From contig NZ_JAAXKZ010000010.1 of NCBI RefSeq assembly GCF_012911875.1, forward strand, positions 22,116 through 86,115: 64,000 nucleotides of DNA. The letters run 5' to 3'. A model generated the notes under the pieces. It did not search any database, was not told the origin of the DNA, and saw only the letters and a program-made list of their open reading frames with translations. Shown piece by piece: positions 1-12,274 of this stretch (position 1 is its first letter; every line of letters starts with the position of its first letter). The translations under genes and the position numbers were made by a program. The stretch comes from Pseudonocardia bannensis. Its GTDB lineage: Bacteria > Actinomycetota > Actinomycetes > Mycobacteriales > Pseudonocardiaceae.

Positions 1-1102
1 GGGCCGCCTCGAACGCCACGCCGGGTAGCCGGGCGACCCGGGCGTCGGGGTCGCGGGCGAGCTGGCCGTCGGTCTCCCCGATCGCGGTGACGCGTGGCAT
101 GGCGGCGCGCACGGTCGCCCGGTCGGCCACCACCTCCCGCGCCCAGCCCGACTCCACCAGCAGCTGCGCCTCGGCCGTGCGCGCGTATCCGCCGACGAGC
201 AACGCCGCCCCGGCTGCGTGCGCGCGCAGCACCAGCACGTCACGGACCTGCGGGTACGGGGCCCGGGGCTCGGCGTGGAGGTCGTCGCCGTCGTCCCACA
301 CGGCGAGCAGCCCGAGCCGTTCGACCGGCGCGAACGCCGCCGACCGGGTGCCCACGACGACCCGCACCGCTCCCCGCCGCACGGCCAGCCAGCGGCGGTA
401 GCGCTCGGCCGGACCCAGCTCCGCGGTCAGCGCGACGACGCCGTCGGGCCCCAGCCGGGCCGCGCACGCCGCGTACAGCAGATCGACGTCGCGCTGGTCG
501 GGCACCACGATCAGCGCACCGCGGCCCCCCGCGGCGGTGACCGCCGCGGCCTCCGCCAGCCGGTCGGCCCACGCTTCGCCCGGCAGCGCCTGCCAGACCG
601 CGTGCGCGGCCCGCCCACCGCCGAGCGCGTCGAGCAGCGCCGGGCCGCGCGGGTAGCGACCCCAGCCGGCCCGGTCGACGAGCCCGACCTCGGCGGCCTC
701 GCGCTTCGCGGGTTCCTCGGCCTCGACGCGGGCGTGCCGGGGCGGGACCGCGAGTCGCAGCACGTCGGCCAGCACCCCGGCGTAGCGGTCGGCGACGGAT
801 CGGCACAGGGCCGCGACCTCGGTGGTCAGCACCGGCTCCGGGGAGACGATCTTCTCCACCCAGGAGAGCCGCCCGGAGTGCCCGGACTCCGCGACCCGCT
901 CCAGCAGGAACCCGTCCACCAGCCGGCCCGCGAATCGCACCCGCAGCCGCACACCGGGCACGGCCATGGCGTCGAGATGCTCGGGTATCCGGTAGTCGAA
1001 GGGGCGGTCCAGATGCGCGAGCGGGACGTCCACGGCGATCCGGCCGACCGGCAGTTCCGCCGCCGGCCGCCACTCCCCCCTGGTGCGGGCCGTGCGCGTC
1101 AC
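1..1102 (-). CDS. priA: Primosomal protein N' PriA, ATP-site-less actinobacterial type, partial
   Basis: Replication-restart protein; the N-terminal DNA-binding part and most of the former helicase core are in the window and the C-terminus runs off the edge at position 1. The start of the fold is recognised by the segment HLDRPFDYRI, followed by an RLRVRFAGRLVDGF strand and the conserved SPEPVLT turn. Where PriA helicases carry the Walker A loop this protein reads LPGEAWADRL, and the DEEH box is replaced by WDDGDD, so ATP hydrolysis is not expected; this is the known state of actinobacterial PriA. GTG at 1102 matches the length of mycobacterial PriA; an in-frame ATG at 1174 is an alternative. 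It lies downstream of metK and a cupin on the same strand. Confidence 0.9.
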   Translation of the reverse strand, partial: MTRTARTRGEWRPAAELPVGRIAVDVPLAHLDRPFDYRIPEHLDAMAVPGVRLRVRFAGRLVDGFLLERVAESGHSGRLSWVEKIVSPEPVLTTEVAALCRSVADRYAGVLADVLRLAVPPRHARVEAEEPAKREAAEVGLVDRAGWGRYPRGPALLDALGGGRAAHAVWQALPGEAWADRLAEAAAVTAAGGRGALIVVPDQRDVDLLYAACAARLGPDGVVALTAELGPAERYRRWLAVRRGAVRVVVGTRSAAFAPVERLGLLAVWDDGDDLHAEPRAPYPQVRDVLVLRAHAAGAALLVGGYARTAEAQLLVESGWAREVVADRATVRAAMPRVTAIGETDGQLARDPDARVARLPGVAFEAA

Positions 1103-1214
1103 GGACGCGGGTCTATCAGACGGCTTCACCGGGGCCCGCACCCCGGCCCCCGGCGAACCCGGGTACGGCGACATGGCCGGAGCATGACAGCGGGCACCGA
1201 CGGTCCCGGGCCGG

Positions 1215-1679
1215 TCAGAGGTTGACCTGGTCGTGCCGGGCGTAGAACTCCACCCACTCCTGTTCGCTCAGCTCACGTCCGGTCTCGCGGATCTCGGCGA
1301 GCTCCAGGAAGAAGCGCTCCCGGGCGATGCCGGGCGCGAAGAGGATGAGGAACGTGGTCTCGACGCCGGCGTCGTTGCGGAAGGCGTGCACCCCGTTGTC
1401 CGCGACGTGGGCGAAGTCGCCCGCGCCGAACCGGTCCCAGCGCTCGCCGTCGTAGATCGACAGCTCACCGGAGAGCACGTAGAACGACTCGGAGAAGGTG
1501 CGGTGCACGTGCGGGCCGGGCCCCGGGGTCGACGGCGCCATCCGGTACTCGAACAGGCCGTACCGGCCCGCCGTCACCGATCCCGGGGCCACGAACCGCA
1601 CCGACGACGGACCGGCGATGTCGGGCGGGTCCGCCGCCCGGTGGACGGTCACGGCCTCGGCCGGGTCGAGAAAGCTCAC
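1215..1679 (-). CDS. Single-domain cupin protein
   Basis: A 154-residue cupin_2 protein. The first metal motif is visible as PHVH with a following Glu (H57, H59, E64) and the second as NGVHAF (H98), so all four usual metal ligands are present. The C-terminal third is helical and rich in Glu and Arg. The substrate cannot be told from sequence; single cupins of this size bind small sugars, acids or xenobiotics. It sits between metK and priA on the same strand, 238 bp after metK and 112 bp before the chosen priA start. There is no sign of a signal peptide, so it is probably cytoplasmic. Confidence 0.8.
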   Translation of the reverse strand: MSFLDPAEAVTVHRAADPPDIAGPSSVRFVAPGSVTAGRYGLFEYRMAPSTPGPGPHVHRTFSESFYVLSGELSIYDGERWDRFGAGDFAHVADNGVHAFRNDAGVETTFLILFAPGIARERFFLELAEIRETGRELSEQEWVEFYARHDQVNL

Positions 1680-1704
1680 GAGGCGATCCGCTCATGCGCC
1701 CACG

Positions 1705-1733
1705 ACGCGCGGGTTCTGGCCACCCCGCGCGCG
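1705..1733. repeat. GC-rich intergenic palindromic motif, copy 1
   Basis: In the metK-cupin gap (1680-1917) a CGCGCGGGT arm is followed by ACCCCGCGCG, giving an imperfect hairpin with TTCTGG in the loop. The 14-mer ACGCGCGGGTTCTG recurs exactly at 23338-23351, and GGCCACCCCGCGCG (1718-1731) recurs exactly at 23314-23327. This suggests a dispersed intergenic element. No gene is seen in this gap. Confidence 0.5.
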
Positions 1734-1917
1734 ACCGGGCCCGCGCGCGGCACCGACGACGCGCGCGAGGGCCGCTCGCACGCGGGTCACCCGGGTGCTC
1801 CCGCGCAGGCGGGCGCCGCCGGGAGCCGTCGCCGGCCGCGTCCGGTCGGGTGCTGCGCGGCCGGCGCGCGCGGCTGCTGCGGCGTTCACCCGTGCGACCG
1901 GTTCGGGACGCGGCCGC

Positions 1918-3120
<1,203 letters not shown>

Positions 3121-3350
3121 GCCCGCACCTCATCTTGATTTCCGCTTGATCGCTGCCGGGCGAGCCTAGTCGACCCCACGACGTGATCGCCGCGTCCTCG
3201 GCCAGCGCCACTTGCTACGCACCGTAAACATCTCAGCGACACGCCGCCATTCCGTCACCGCATGGGGTGATGTGGCGCGCGGTAGCGAATCGGTAACGGC
3301 GCCACTCGTTGGGCCTTGTTGTCATGCCCACCCCACGGAGGTTCCCCGAG

Positions 3351-3881
3351 ATGAAGCTGCAACGACCGGGCCGCGCGGCCGCTGTTGTCGGCGGGTTGGT
3401 CGCGGTCGGCGCGACCACCATGATGGCGCTCGCCGCCGGGACCGCCGGAGCGGCCGAGCCGGGCCGCTGCACGGACAACGTGAACGTCCGGGCCGAGCCG
3501 AGCCCGACCGCGCGCATCATCGCGGTCTGCGAGCGCGGGACCGAGGTGACCGTCGGCGAGAAGCGCAACGGCTTCGTGAAGCTGACGAACCTGGGCGGCT
3601 GGTCGGCCGAGGAGTTCGTGTCGGTCGACGGCGCCACCCCGGCCCGGAACGCCCTCACCACCGGCGCCTCGCGCTCCACCGCGCCGACGAGCACCCCGGC
3701 CGCCGCCGAGCGCCGCAGTGCCCCCACCACCTCGCCGTCCGCCGGTAGCGACCGCCGCCCCGCGGACGCGGAGCCGACCCGCGAACCCCGCCGTGCGGCG
3801 CCGAGCGAGGAGCCGGCCGACCAGGACGAGCCGACGTCGACGGAGACTCCCGAGGCCGGCACCGGACGCCTGCTTCCCTGA
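3351..3881 (+). CDS. Secreted bacterial SH3-domain protein
   Basis: A 176-residue exported protein. ATG 3351 is preceded by CGGAGG at 3336-3341. The N-terminus is a typical signal peptide: basic start (MKLQRPGR), hydrophobic core, then AGAAEP for signal peptidase cleavage near residue 35. A single SH3_3-type domain follows (VNVRAEPSPTARIIAVCERG to GGWSAEEFVSV), with Cys residues at both ends of its first half that could form a disulfide. The last 85 residues are a low-complexity Pro/Thr/Ala/Arg/Glu tail, probably disordered. Its ligand is unknown; such domains often bind cell-wall peptides. A strong hairpin directly follows the stop codon. Confidence 0.75.
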   Translation: MKLQRPGRAAAVVGGLVAVGATTMMALAAGTAGAAEPGRCTDNVNVRAEPSPTARIIAVCERGTEVTVGEKRNGFVKLTNLGGWSAEEFVSVDGATPARNALTTGASRSTAPTSTPAAAERRSAPTTSPSAGSDRRPADAEPTREPRRAAPSEEPADQDEPTSTETPEAGTGRLLP

Positions 3882-3886
3882 GGCTC

Positions 3887-3901
3887 GCCCGCGGGGCGGG
3901 C
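3887..3901 (+). terminator. Hairpin after the SH3-domain gene
   Basis: GCCCGC and GCGGGC arms with a three-base loop begin 6 bp after the stop codon. A second hairpin (GCCGGG / CCCGGC, about 3904-3918) follows. There is no U tract, which is usual for very GC-rich actinobacteria. Confidence 0.55.
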
Positions 3902-4038
3902 CGCGCCGGGTACCCCGGCCGACGCGTTGACAGCGCCCGCCCCGCGGGGCCACTCTGCGGCGATCCGTGCCCGCTTCGTGGCTTTCGGTGTGGTTCGGCA
4001 CGGTGCCGACCGGAGGCGCATCCGGGTCGAACCGGGGT

Positions 4039-4932
4039 GTGCCCACCGTGGAGTCGCTGCTGACCGCCGTGTTCCTGCCCGTCGCGCTCGGCGTCGTGAT
4101 GCTCGGCCTCGGGCTCTCGCTGACCGTCGGCGACTTCACCCGGGTCCTGGCCCATCCCCGCGCGGTGCTGATCGCCCTGGTCTGCCAGGTCGTCGCGCTG
4201 CCGGTGATCTGCCTGGGCCTCGTGACGGCCTTCGGGCTCGCCCCGGCGCTCGCGGTCGGGATGATGCTGCTCGCCGCCTCCCCCGGTGGCACCACCGCGA
4301 ACCTGTTCAGCCACCTTGCCGGCGGCGACGTGGCGCTCAACGTGTCGCTCACCGCCGTCAACTCAGCCCTGTCGGTGGTGACGTTACCGATCGTGGTGAA
4401 TCTGTCCCTGGTGCACTTCGCCGATCCGGCGGCCGGGATCGGGCTGCAGTTCGACAAGGTCGCTCAGGTCTTCGCGATCGTGCTGGTCCCGGTGGCGCTC
4501 GGCATGCTGATCCGCCGGCTGGCGCCCGGCTTCGCGGACCGGATGCACCACCCCGTCAAGATCACCTCGGTCGTGGTGCTGGTGCTGGTCATCGCGGCCG
4601 CCGTGCTCGAGAACCGGGAGATCCTGCTGGACGGGGTGGTGGCCGTCGGACCGCTGACGCTGCTGTTCGCGGTGATCAGCCTGACGGTGGGCTACGTGGT
4701 CCCACGGTTCGCCCGGGTCGACCGGCGCCGGTCGATCGCGTGTTCGATGGAGATCGGCATCCACAACAGCGTCCTGGCCATCACGATCGCACTGAGCCCC
4801 GCGCTGCTCGCCGATGCGGAGATGGCGATCCCGGCTGCGATCTACGGGCTCGTCATGTTCCTTCCGGCGGGGGTGTTCGCCGCGGTGCTCGCGCGCCGGG
4901 CACGCTCCGGCGCGGCGTCCCTCCCCGCCTAA
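4039..4932 (+). CDS. Bile acid:sodium symporter (BASS) family transporter
   Basis: A ten-helix type membrane protein of about 297 residues. It shows the first helix VESLLTAVFLPVALGVVMLGLGLSL, the GGTTANLFSHLAGGDVALNVSLTAVNS unwound-helix motif expected for sodium binding, and the late EIGIHNSVLAITIAL motif typical of BASS/YocS-like carriers. The substrate is unknown; BASS members carry bile acids, pantoate, ketoacids or organic anions. The GTG at 4039 gives a protein starting directly at the first helix; GTG 3967 would add an unstructured 24-residue leader with no membrane character. It is convergent with coaBC, with an 88 bp gap. Confidence 0.8.
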   Translation: MPTVESLLTAVFLPVALGVVMLGLGLSLTVGDFTRVLAHPRAVLIALVCQVVALPVICLGLVTAFGLAPALAVGMMLLAASPGGTTANLFSHLAGGDVALNVSLTAVNSALSVVTLPIVVNLSLVHFADPAAGIGLQFDKVAQVFAIVLVPVALGMLIRRLAPGFADRMHHPVKITSVVVLVLVIAAAVLENREILLDGVVAVGPLTLLFAVISLTVGYVVPRFARVDRRRSIACSMEIGIHNSVLAITIALSPALLADAEMAIPAAIYGLVMFLPAGVFAAVLARRARSGAASLPA

Positions 4933-5020
4933 CCCGCCGATCCGTCGGACCCAGATCGCGGTCGGACGATCCCACGCGGGCCACCGGGTGCGGGTGCGAT
5001 GCGCCCCGGCGTGCGGCCGG

Positions 5021-6232
5021 CTAGAGCCGGGACGCCACCGCGTCCCACACCCGCGACGCCAGCAGCGCCTTGGACCCGTTCGCCAGTTCGACCTCGGAGC
5101 CGTCGGCGCCCAGCAGCCAGCCGGCGTTGTCGGGCACCTCGAATGCCCGGCCGTCGCCCACCGCGTTGACCACCAGCAGGTCGCAGCCCTTGCGGGCGAG
5201 CTTGGCCCGACCGTGGTGCAGCGCGTCGCCGTCGGCGTCACCCGTCTCGGCCGCGAACCCGACGATCACCTGACCCGGCTCCCGCCCCCCGACCAGCTCC
5301 CTCAGGATGTCCGGGTTCTTGGTGAGCACCAGTGGGTCGGGGTCCGTGGACCCCTTCTTGATCTTGTGCTCGGCCAGCGCGGAGGGCCGGAAGTCGGCGA
5401 CCGCCGCGGACATGACCACCGCGTCGGCGCCCTTGACCGCGGCCAGCATCGCGTCGCGCATCTGGGCCGCCGAGCCGACCCGCACGACGTCGACCGCCGC
5501 CGGATCGCCCAGCTCGGCGGTGTGTGCGGCGACGAGCGTCACCGCGGCGCCACGCTGCGCGGCCACCCGGGCCAGCGCGTAGCCCTGCCGGCCGGAGGAC
5601 CGGTTGCCGAGGAAGCGCACCGGATCCAGCGGCTCGCGGGTGCCACCGGCCGAGACGACGACGCGGCGACCGGCGAGGTCCTGGGGCAGCGCGTCGGGCC
5701 GCTCCAGCAGCAGCCGGGCCAGTTCGGCGATCTCGGCCGGGTCGGGCAGCCGGCCGGGGCCGGTGTCCTTGCCGGTCAGCCGGCCGGACGCCGGTTCCAG
5801 CACGACGCTCCCGCGGGAGCGCAGCAGCGCGACGTTGTCCTGGGTGGCGGCGTGCTCCCACATCTCGGTGTGCATCGCCGGGGCGAACAGGACCGGGCAC
5901 CGCGCGGTGAGCAGCGAGGCGGTGAGCAGGTCGTCGGCGCGACCGTGCGCGGCGCGCGCGAGCAGGTCGGCGGTCGCCGGGGCGACCACCACCAGGTCGG
6001 CCTCCTGGCCGAGCTTGACGTGCGGGACCGCGGGCACGTCCGCGAACACGCCGGTCTGGACCGGCTGGCCGGAGAGCGCCTCGAACGTCGCCGCGCCGAC
6101 GAACTCCAGAGCGGACGCCGTGGGCAGCACACGCACGGAGTGGCCGCTCTCGGTGAGTCGCCGCAACAGCTCCGCGCTCTTGTAGGCCGCGATGCCCCCG
6201 GCCACTCCCAGCAGGACCCGGGGGCCGTTCAC
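5021..6232 (-). CDS. coaBC: Bifunctional phosphopantothenoylcysteine decarboxylase / synthetase CoaBC
   Basis: Second and third steps of coenzyme A synthesis after pantothenate kinase: joins cysteine to 4'-phosphopantothenate and decarboxylates the product. Of 403 residues, about 1-180 form the FMN-binding CoaC flavoprotein: LLGVAGGIAAYKS at the start, active-site His in VPHVKL (H71), and PAMHTEMW (118-125), the substrate clamp. Residues about 185-403 are CoaB, with VSAGGTREPLDPVRFLGNRSSG and the AAVADFRP and IKKG motifs. The stop of rpoZ lies 5 bp upstream of its start, so the two are almost certainly cotranscribed. Confidence 0.97.
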   Translation of the reverse strand: MNGPRVLLGVAGGIAAYKSAELLRRLTESGHSVRVLPTASALEFVGAATFEALSGQPVQTGVFADVPAVPHVKLGQEADLVVVAPATADLLARAAHGRADDLLTASLLTARCPVLFAPAMHTEMWEHAATQDNVALLRSRGSVVLEPASGRLTGKDTGPGRLPDPAEIAELARLLLERPDALPQDLAGRRVVVSAGGTREPLDPVRFLGNRSSGRQGYALARVAAQRGAAVTLVAAHTAELGDPAAVDVVRVGSAAQMRDAMLAAVKGADAVVMSAAVADFRPSALAEHKIKKGSTDPDPLVLTKNPDILRELVGGREPGQVIVGFAAETGDADGDALHHGRAKLARKGCDLLVVNAVGDGRAFEVPDNAGWLLGADGSEVELANGSKALLASRVWDAVASRL

Positions 6233-6237
6233 GAGGA

Positions 6238-6516
6238 CTACTCGCCCTCGGTGTGCTCGAGCAGGCCGCCCTGGATCTCGCGCATGGCGATCGACAGCGG
6301 CTTCTCGCGCGGGCCCGGCTCGACGAGCGGGCCGACGTACTCGAGCAGGCCCTCGCCCAGCTGCGAGTAGTAGTCGTTGATCTGGCGCGCCCGCTTGGCC
6401 GCGTAGATCACCAGGGCGTACTTGGAGCTGACCTGGCCGAGCAGGTCGTCGATGGGCGGGTTGGTGATGCCCTCAGGGGTAGGACTGACGACAGCACCGG
6501 TCAGCGGCATGCTCAC
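6238..6516 (-). CDS. rpoZ: RNA polymerase omega subunit
   Basis: Small subunit that helps assemble RNA polymerase by holding beta'. The core [29 protein letters not shown] is diagnostic of omega. GTG 6516 is chosen because CAGGAG lies eight bases upstream and because it overlaps the gmk stop as GTGA. This gives 92 residues, close to the family size. An ATG two codons further in (6510) is possible. It lies in the mihF-gmk-rpoZ-coaBC operon, in which each of the first three genes overlaps its neighbour by four bases. Confidence 0.95.
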   Translation of the reverse strand: MSMPLTGAVVSPTPEGITNPPIDDLLGQVSSKYALVIYAAKRARQINDYYSQLGEGLLEYVGPLVEPGPREKPLSIAMREIQGGLLEHTEGE

Positions 6517-7151
6517 TGGAGAGACTCCTGTGGGGAGAGATCGGGGTCCGCGCACGGAAGCGGCGCGCGATCGACCGCCAAGTGTACCAATCGCGCGACG
6601 ACAGCCTTGAGGTCGTCGTTGATCACGGCCACGTCGAACTCGTCGCGAGCGGCCATCTCCGCACGGGCGGTGTCCAGCCGGCGGGCCAGCTGCGCGGCGG
6701 ACTCGGTGCCGCGACCGGTGAGCCGGCGGGCCAGTTCGTCGAACGAGGGCGGCTCCAGGAACACCGTCACGGCCTCGGGCATCGCGGCCTTGACCGCCCG
6801 CGCCCCCTGCAGATCGACCTCGACGAGCACCGGCCGACCCGCGCTCAGCTCCCGCTCCACGGGCTCTCGCGGAGTTCCCGAGCGCTGGAGGCCGCCGTGG
6901 ATCTCAGCCCATTCCAGCAACTCGCCTCGGTCGATGAGCCCGTCGAAGTCGGCCTGGGTCACGAAGTGGTAATCCCGGCCGTCGACCTCGCCGGTGCGGG
7001 CGGCCCGGGTCGTGGCCGAGACGCTGAAGTAGAGCTCGGGCAGGACCTCACGCAGCCGCGCGACGACACTGCTCTTTCCGACACCCGAGGGGCCGGCCAG
7101 GACGATCAGCCGGCCTCTCGGGGGGTCGTGCGGAGCTGGACTACAGCTCAC
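6513..7151 (-). CDS. gmk: Guanylate kinase
   Basis: Phosphorylates GMP to GDP with ATP. The 212 residues carry the P-loop GPSGVGKSS at about 20-28, the [23 protein letters not shown]-binding segment, and the EIHGG and DLQGA motifs. The start GTG 7151 overlaps the mihF stop (GTGA) and the stop overlaps the rpoZ start, so the three genes are translationally coupled. The N-terminal 12 residues are an unremarkable basic extension. Confidence 0.97.
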   Translation of the reverse strand: MSCSPAPHDPPRGRLIVLAGPSGVGKSSVVARLREVLPELYFSVSATTRAARTGEVDGRDYHFVTQADFDGLIDRGELLEWAEIHGGLQRSGTPREPVERELSAGRPVLVEVDLQGARAVKAAMPEAVTVFLEPPSFDELARRLTGRGTESAAQLARRLDTARAEMAARDEFDVAVINDDLKAVVARLVHLAVDRAPLPCADPDLSPQESLQ

Positions 7152-7462
7152 GCCTCGAAGTCGGCCAGCAGCGCCTTGCGCTGCCGGTCGCCGAGGCCGC
7201 GCAGCCGCCGGCTGGGCGCGATCTCGAGCCGCTCCATGATCTGAGCGGCGCGGACCTTGCCGACGCCGGGCATCGCCTCGAGCAGAGCCGACACCTTCAT
7301 CTTGCCGAGTACCTCATCGGTGTCGGACTGGGCGAGCACCTCCTTGAGCGTGGTGCCGCCGCGCTTGAGCCGGTCCTTCAGCTCTGCCCGGGCCCGGCGC
7401 GCCGCCGCGGCCTTCTCCAATGCGGCAGCACGCTGTTCCTCGGTCAGCTGGGGAAGGGCCAC
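7148..7462 (-). CDS. mihF: Actinobacterial integration host factor MihF
   Basis: Small basic nucleoid protein that bends and compacts DNA; in mycobacteria and Streptomyces (sIHF) it is an essential or near-essential architectural factor, unrelated to HU/IHF. The 104 residues contain a Lys/Arg-rich helix (about 12-35) and the helix-two-turn-helix core [22 protein letters not shown], which contacts DNA. CGGAGG lies just upstream of GTG 7462. It is the first gene of the mihF-gmk-rpoZ-coaBC operon. It is separated from pyrF by a broken response regulator, whereas in related genomes the order pyrF-mihF is closer. Confidence 0.95.
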   Translation of the reverse strand: MALPQLTEEQRAAALEKAAAARRARAELKDRLKRGGTTLKEVLAQSDTDEVLGKMKVSALLEAMPGVGKVRAAQIMERLEIAPSRRLRGLGDRQRKALLADFEA

Positions 7463-7509
7463 GGTCTCCTCCGTCTTTCGGTCGTGCAGTCCTGACGAAT
7501 CATCGATCC

Positions 7510-7525
7510 TGCGGGAGCACCCGCA
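7510..7525. other. Short hairpin upstream of mihF
   Basis: Perfect TGCGGG/CCCGCA arms with a four-base loop, about 50 bp upstream of the mihF start, within the 7463-7746 gap. It could lie in the mihF leader. Nothing else was recognised in this gap. Confidence 0.3.
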
Positions 7526-7746
7526 AGCTCTTGAGCGAACGTACTCAGGCGCACTTTCGAGCCGTCATCGGGGGTACCACCAGTGGGTTTGGCACACACG
7601 CCACTCAGATGGGCGATATCACGCCGAGCGCCGATGAAGGGTCTCGTAACCCGCCGTTCACCGCGCCGTGGGGACCGGGTGGCTCGGTTCGTCACCGAAC
7701 GTGAGAAAACGGACAGTCCGGAGAGCTCGGACATCGTCGGCCGGCG

Positions 7747-7996
7747 TCACCCCGCGTGCAACCGGCGCAGCGCGGCCGGCGTCAGGTCCTCCTTGCGGAT
7801 GTAGGCCGCCGCGCCGCACCTGGTCGCGTCGGCCGGGAGGTCGTCGGCGGTGTAGGTGGACCCGCTCCGCCTCGGTGAGCGCGTCCTCGCCGCTGCCCGC
7901 CTCCGCGGCCACCCGCCATCCCCCGACCAGACCCACAACCGTCCGCGCGACGGTCCGGAACGGCCGCTGGTCGTCGACGATGAGAACGTCCACCAC
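7747..7996 (-). pseudogene. Response-regulator receiver domain with central deletion and frameshift
   Basis: The reading frame opens with a good ribosome binding site (CAGGAGGGGAGG) and a typical receiver N-terminus, VDVLIVDDQRPFRTVART, then an EAGSGEDALTEAERV helix. After that the frame is lost. A second frame resumes with a receiver-like end: TYTADDLPADATRCGAAAYIRKEDL followed by a helix ending at TGA 7747. The stretch that would hold the phospho-acceptor Asp, the switch Thr/Ser and about 45 residues is missing, and the two pieces are in different frames. No sensor kinase or output domain is near. It is judged a decayed gene rather than a new small protein. Confidence 0.75.
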
Positions 7997-8066
7997 CGGC
8001 CCCCTCCCCTCCTGAGGCGCCCAGCGTGCCTGCGGCGGCGGGGAGGCGGCCAGGGTGGTAGCACCC

Positions 8067-8930
8067 CTACCCGGCGGCCGTCCTGGCCCGGTCCAGCTCG
8101 TCGCGCAGCGCCTCCGCGGCGCCGCGGAGCGCGGCGGGGTCGGGGCCGTGGCGCAGCACGGACCGCGACGCGGTGGGCAGCACCAGTCCGTCGACGCCGG
8201 CGAACCGAGCGGCGAGGTCGCCCGGGCCGGCGCCCTGCGCCCCCAGCCCGGGGGCCAGCACCGCGCCGTTGAGCGCGCCGAGCTCGAGCCCGTGCTCCGC
8301 CGTCGCCCCCACCACGACGCCCACGTCGCCCAGCGGTTCGACGCCGGCGTTCAGCGCGGCGGCACCGTCGACCACGGTCTGCGCGACGCTGCGGCCCGCC
8401 CAGCCGGCGAGCTGCACCTCGCCGCCCTCCGGGTTCGACGTGCGGGCCAGCACGAACACGCCCCGCCCGGCGTCGACCGCGATGCGCACGGCCGGGGCGA
8501 GCGAGCCCAGCCCGAGGTAGGGCGAGAGCGTGATCGCGTCGGCCGCGAGCGGCGCACCGACACCGAGGTAGGCGTCGGCGTACCCGTCCATGGTCGACCC
8601 GATGTCCCCGCGCTTGACGTCGAGCAGGGTCAGCGTCGGGGTGTCCGCCGCCGCGGCGAGCAGCCGCTCCAGCACGGCGACACCGGCCGAGCCGTGCCGC
8701 TCGAAGAACGCCGACTGCGGCTTGATCACCGCGACGTGCCCGGCCAGCGCCTCCAGGGCGGACATCGCGAACCGCTCCAGGCCGCCGGCGTCGTCGGTCA
8801 GCCCCCACTCGGCCAGCAGCGCCGGGTGCGGGTCGATCCCGACGCACAGCGGCCCGCGCGCGGCCACCGCGTCATCCAGCCGGGCCCCGAACCGCCGCAC
8901 GCCCGGTACGTCCTCGCTCACGCTGCTCAC
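8067..8930 (-). CDS. pyrF: Orotidine 5'-phosphate decarboxylase, type 2
   Basis: Last step of UMP synthesis. LCVGIDPHPALL near the N-terminus, FFERHG, and the catalytic LLDVKRGDIGSTMDGYADAYLG identify the type 2 family common in actinobacteria. Four in-frame GTG starts exist. 8981 overlaps the carB stop as GTGA; 8957 and 8930 each follow a GGAGGG-type ribosome binding site at ideal spacing; 8921 lies three codons further in. 8930 gives 287 residues, closest to the family. It closes the pyrR-pyrB-pyrC-carA-carB-pyrF operon. Confidence 0.95.
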   Translation of the reverse strand: MSSVSEDVPGVRRFGARLDDAVAARGPLCVGIDPHPALLAEWGLTDDAGGLERFAMSALEALAGHVAVIKPQSAFFERHGSAGVAVLERLLAAAADTPTLTLLDVKRGDIGSTMDGYADAYLGVGAPLAADAITLSPYLGLGSLAPAVRIAVDAGRGVFVLARTSNPEGGEVQLAGWAGRSVAQTVVDGAAALNAGVEPLGDVGVVVGATAEHGLELGALNGAVLAPGLGAQGAGPGDLAARFAGVDGLVLPTASRSVLRHGPDPAALRGAAEALRDELDRARTAAG

Positions 8931-8977
8931 GGTGGCCCCTCCGGGTCCGGTGCTCACGGTGCCCCCTCCGGATCCGG

Positions 8978-12273
<3,296 letters not shown>

Positions 12274-12274
<1 letters not shown>

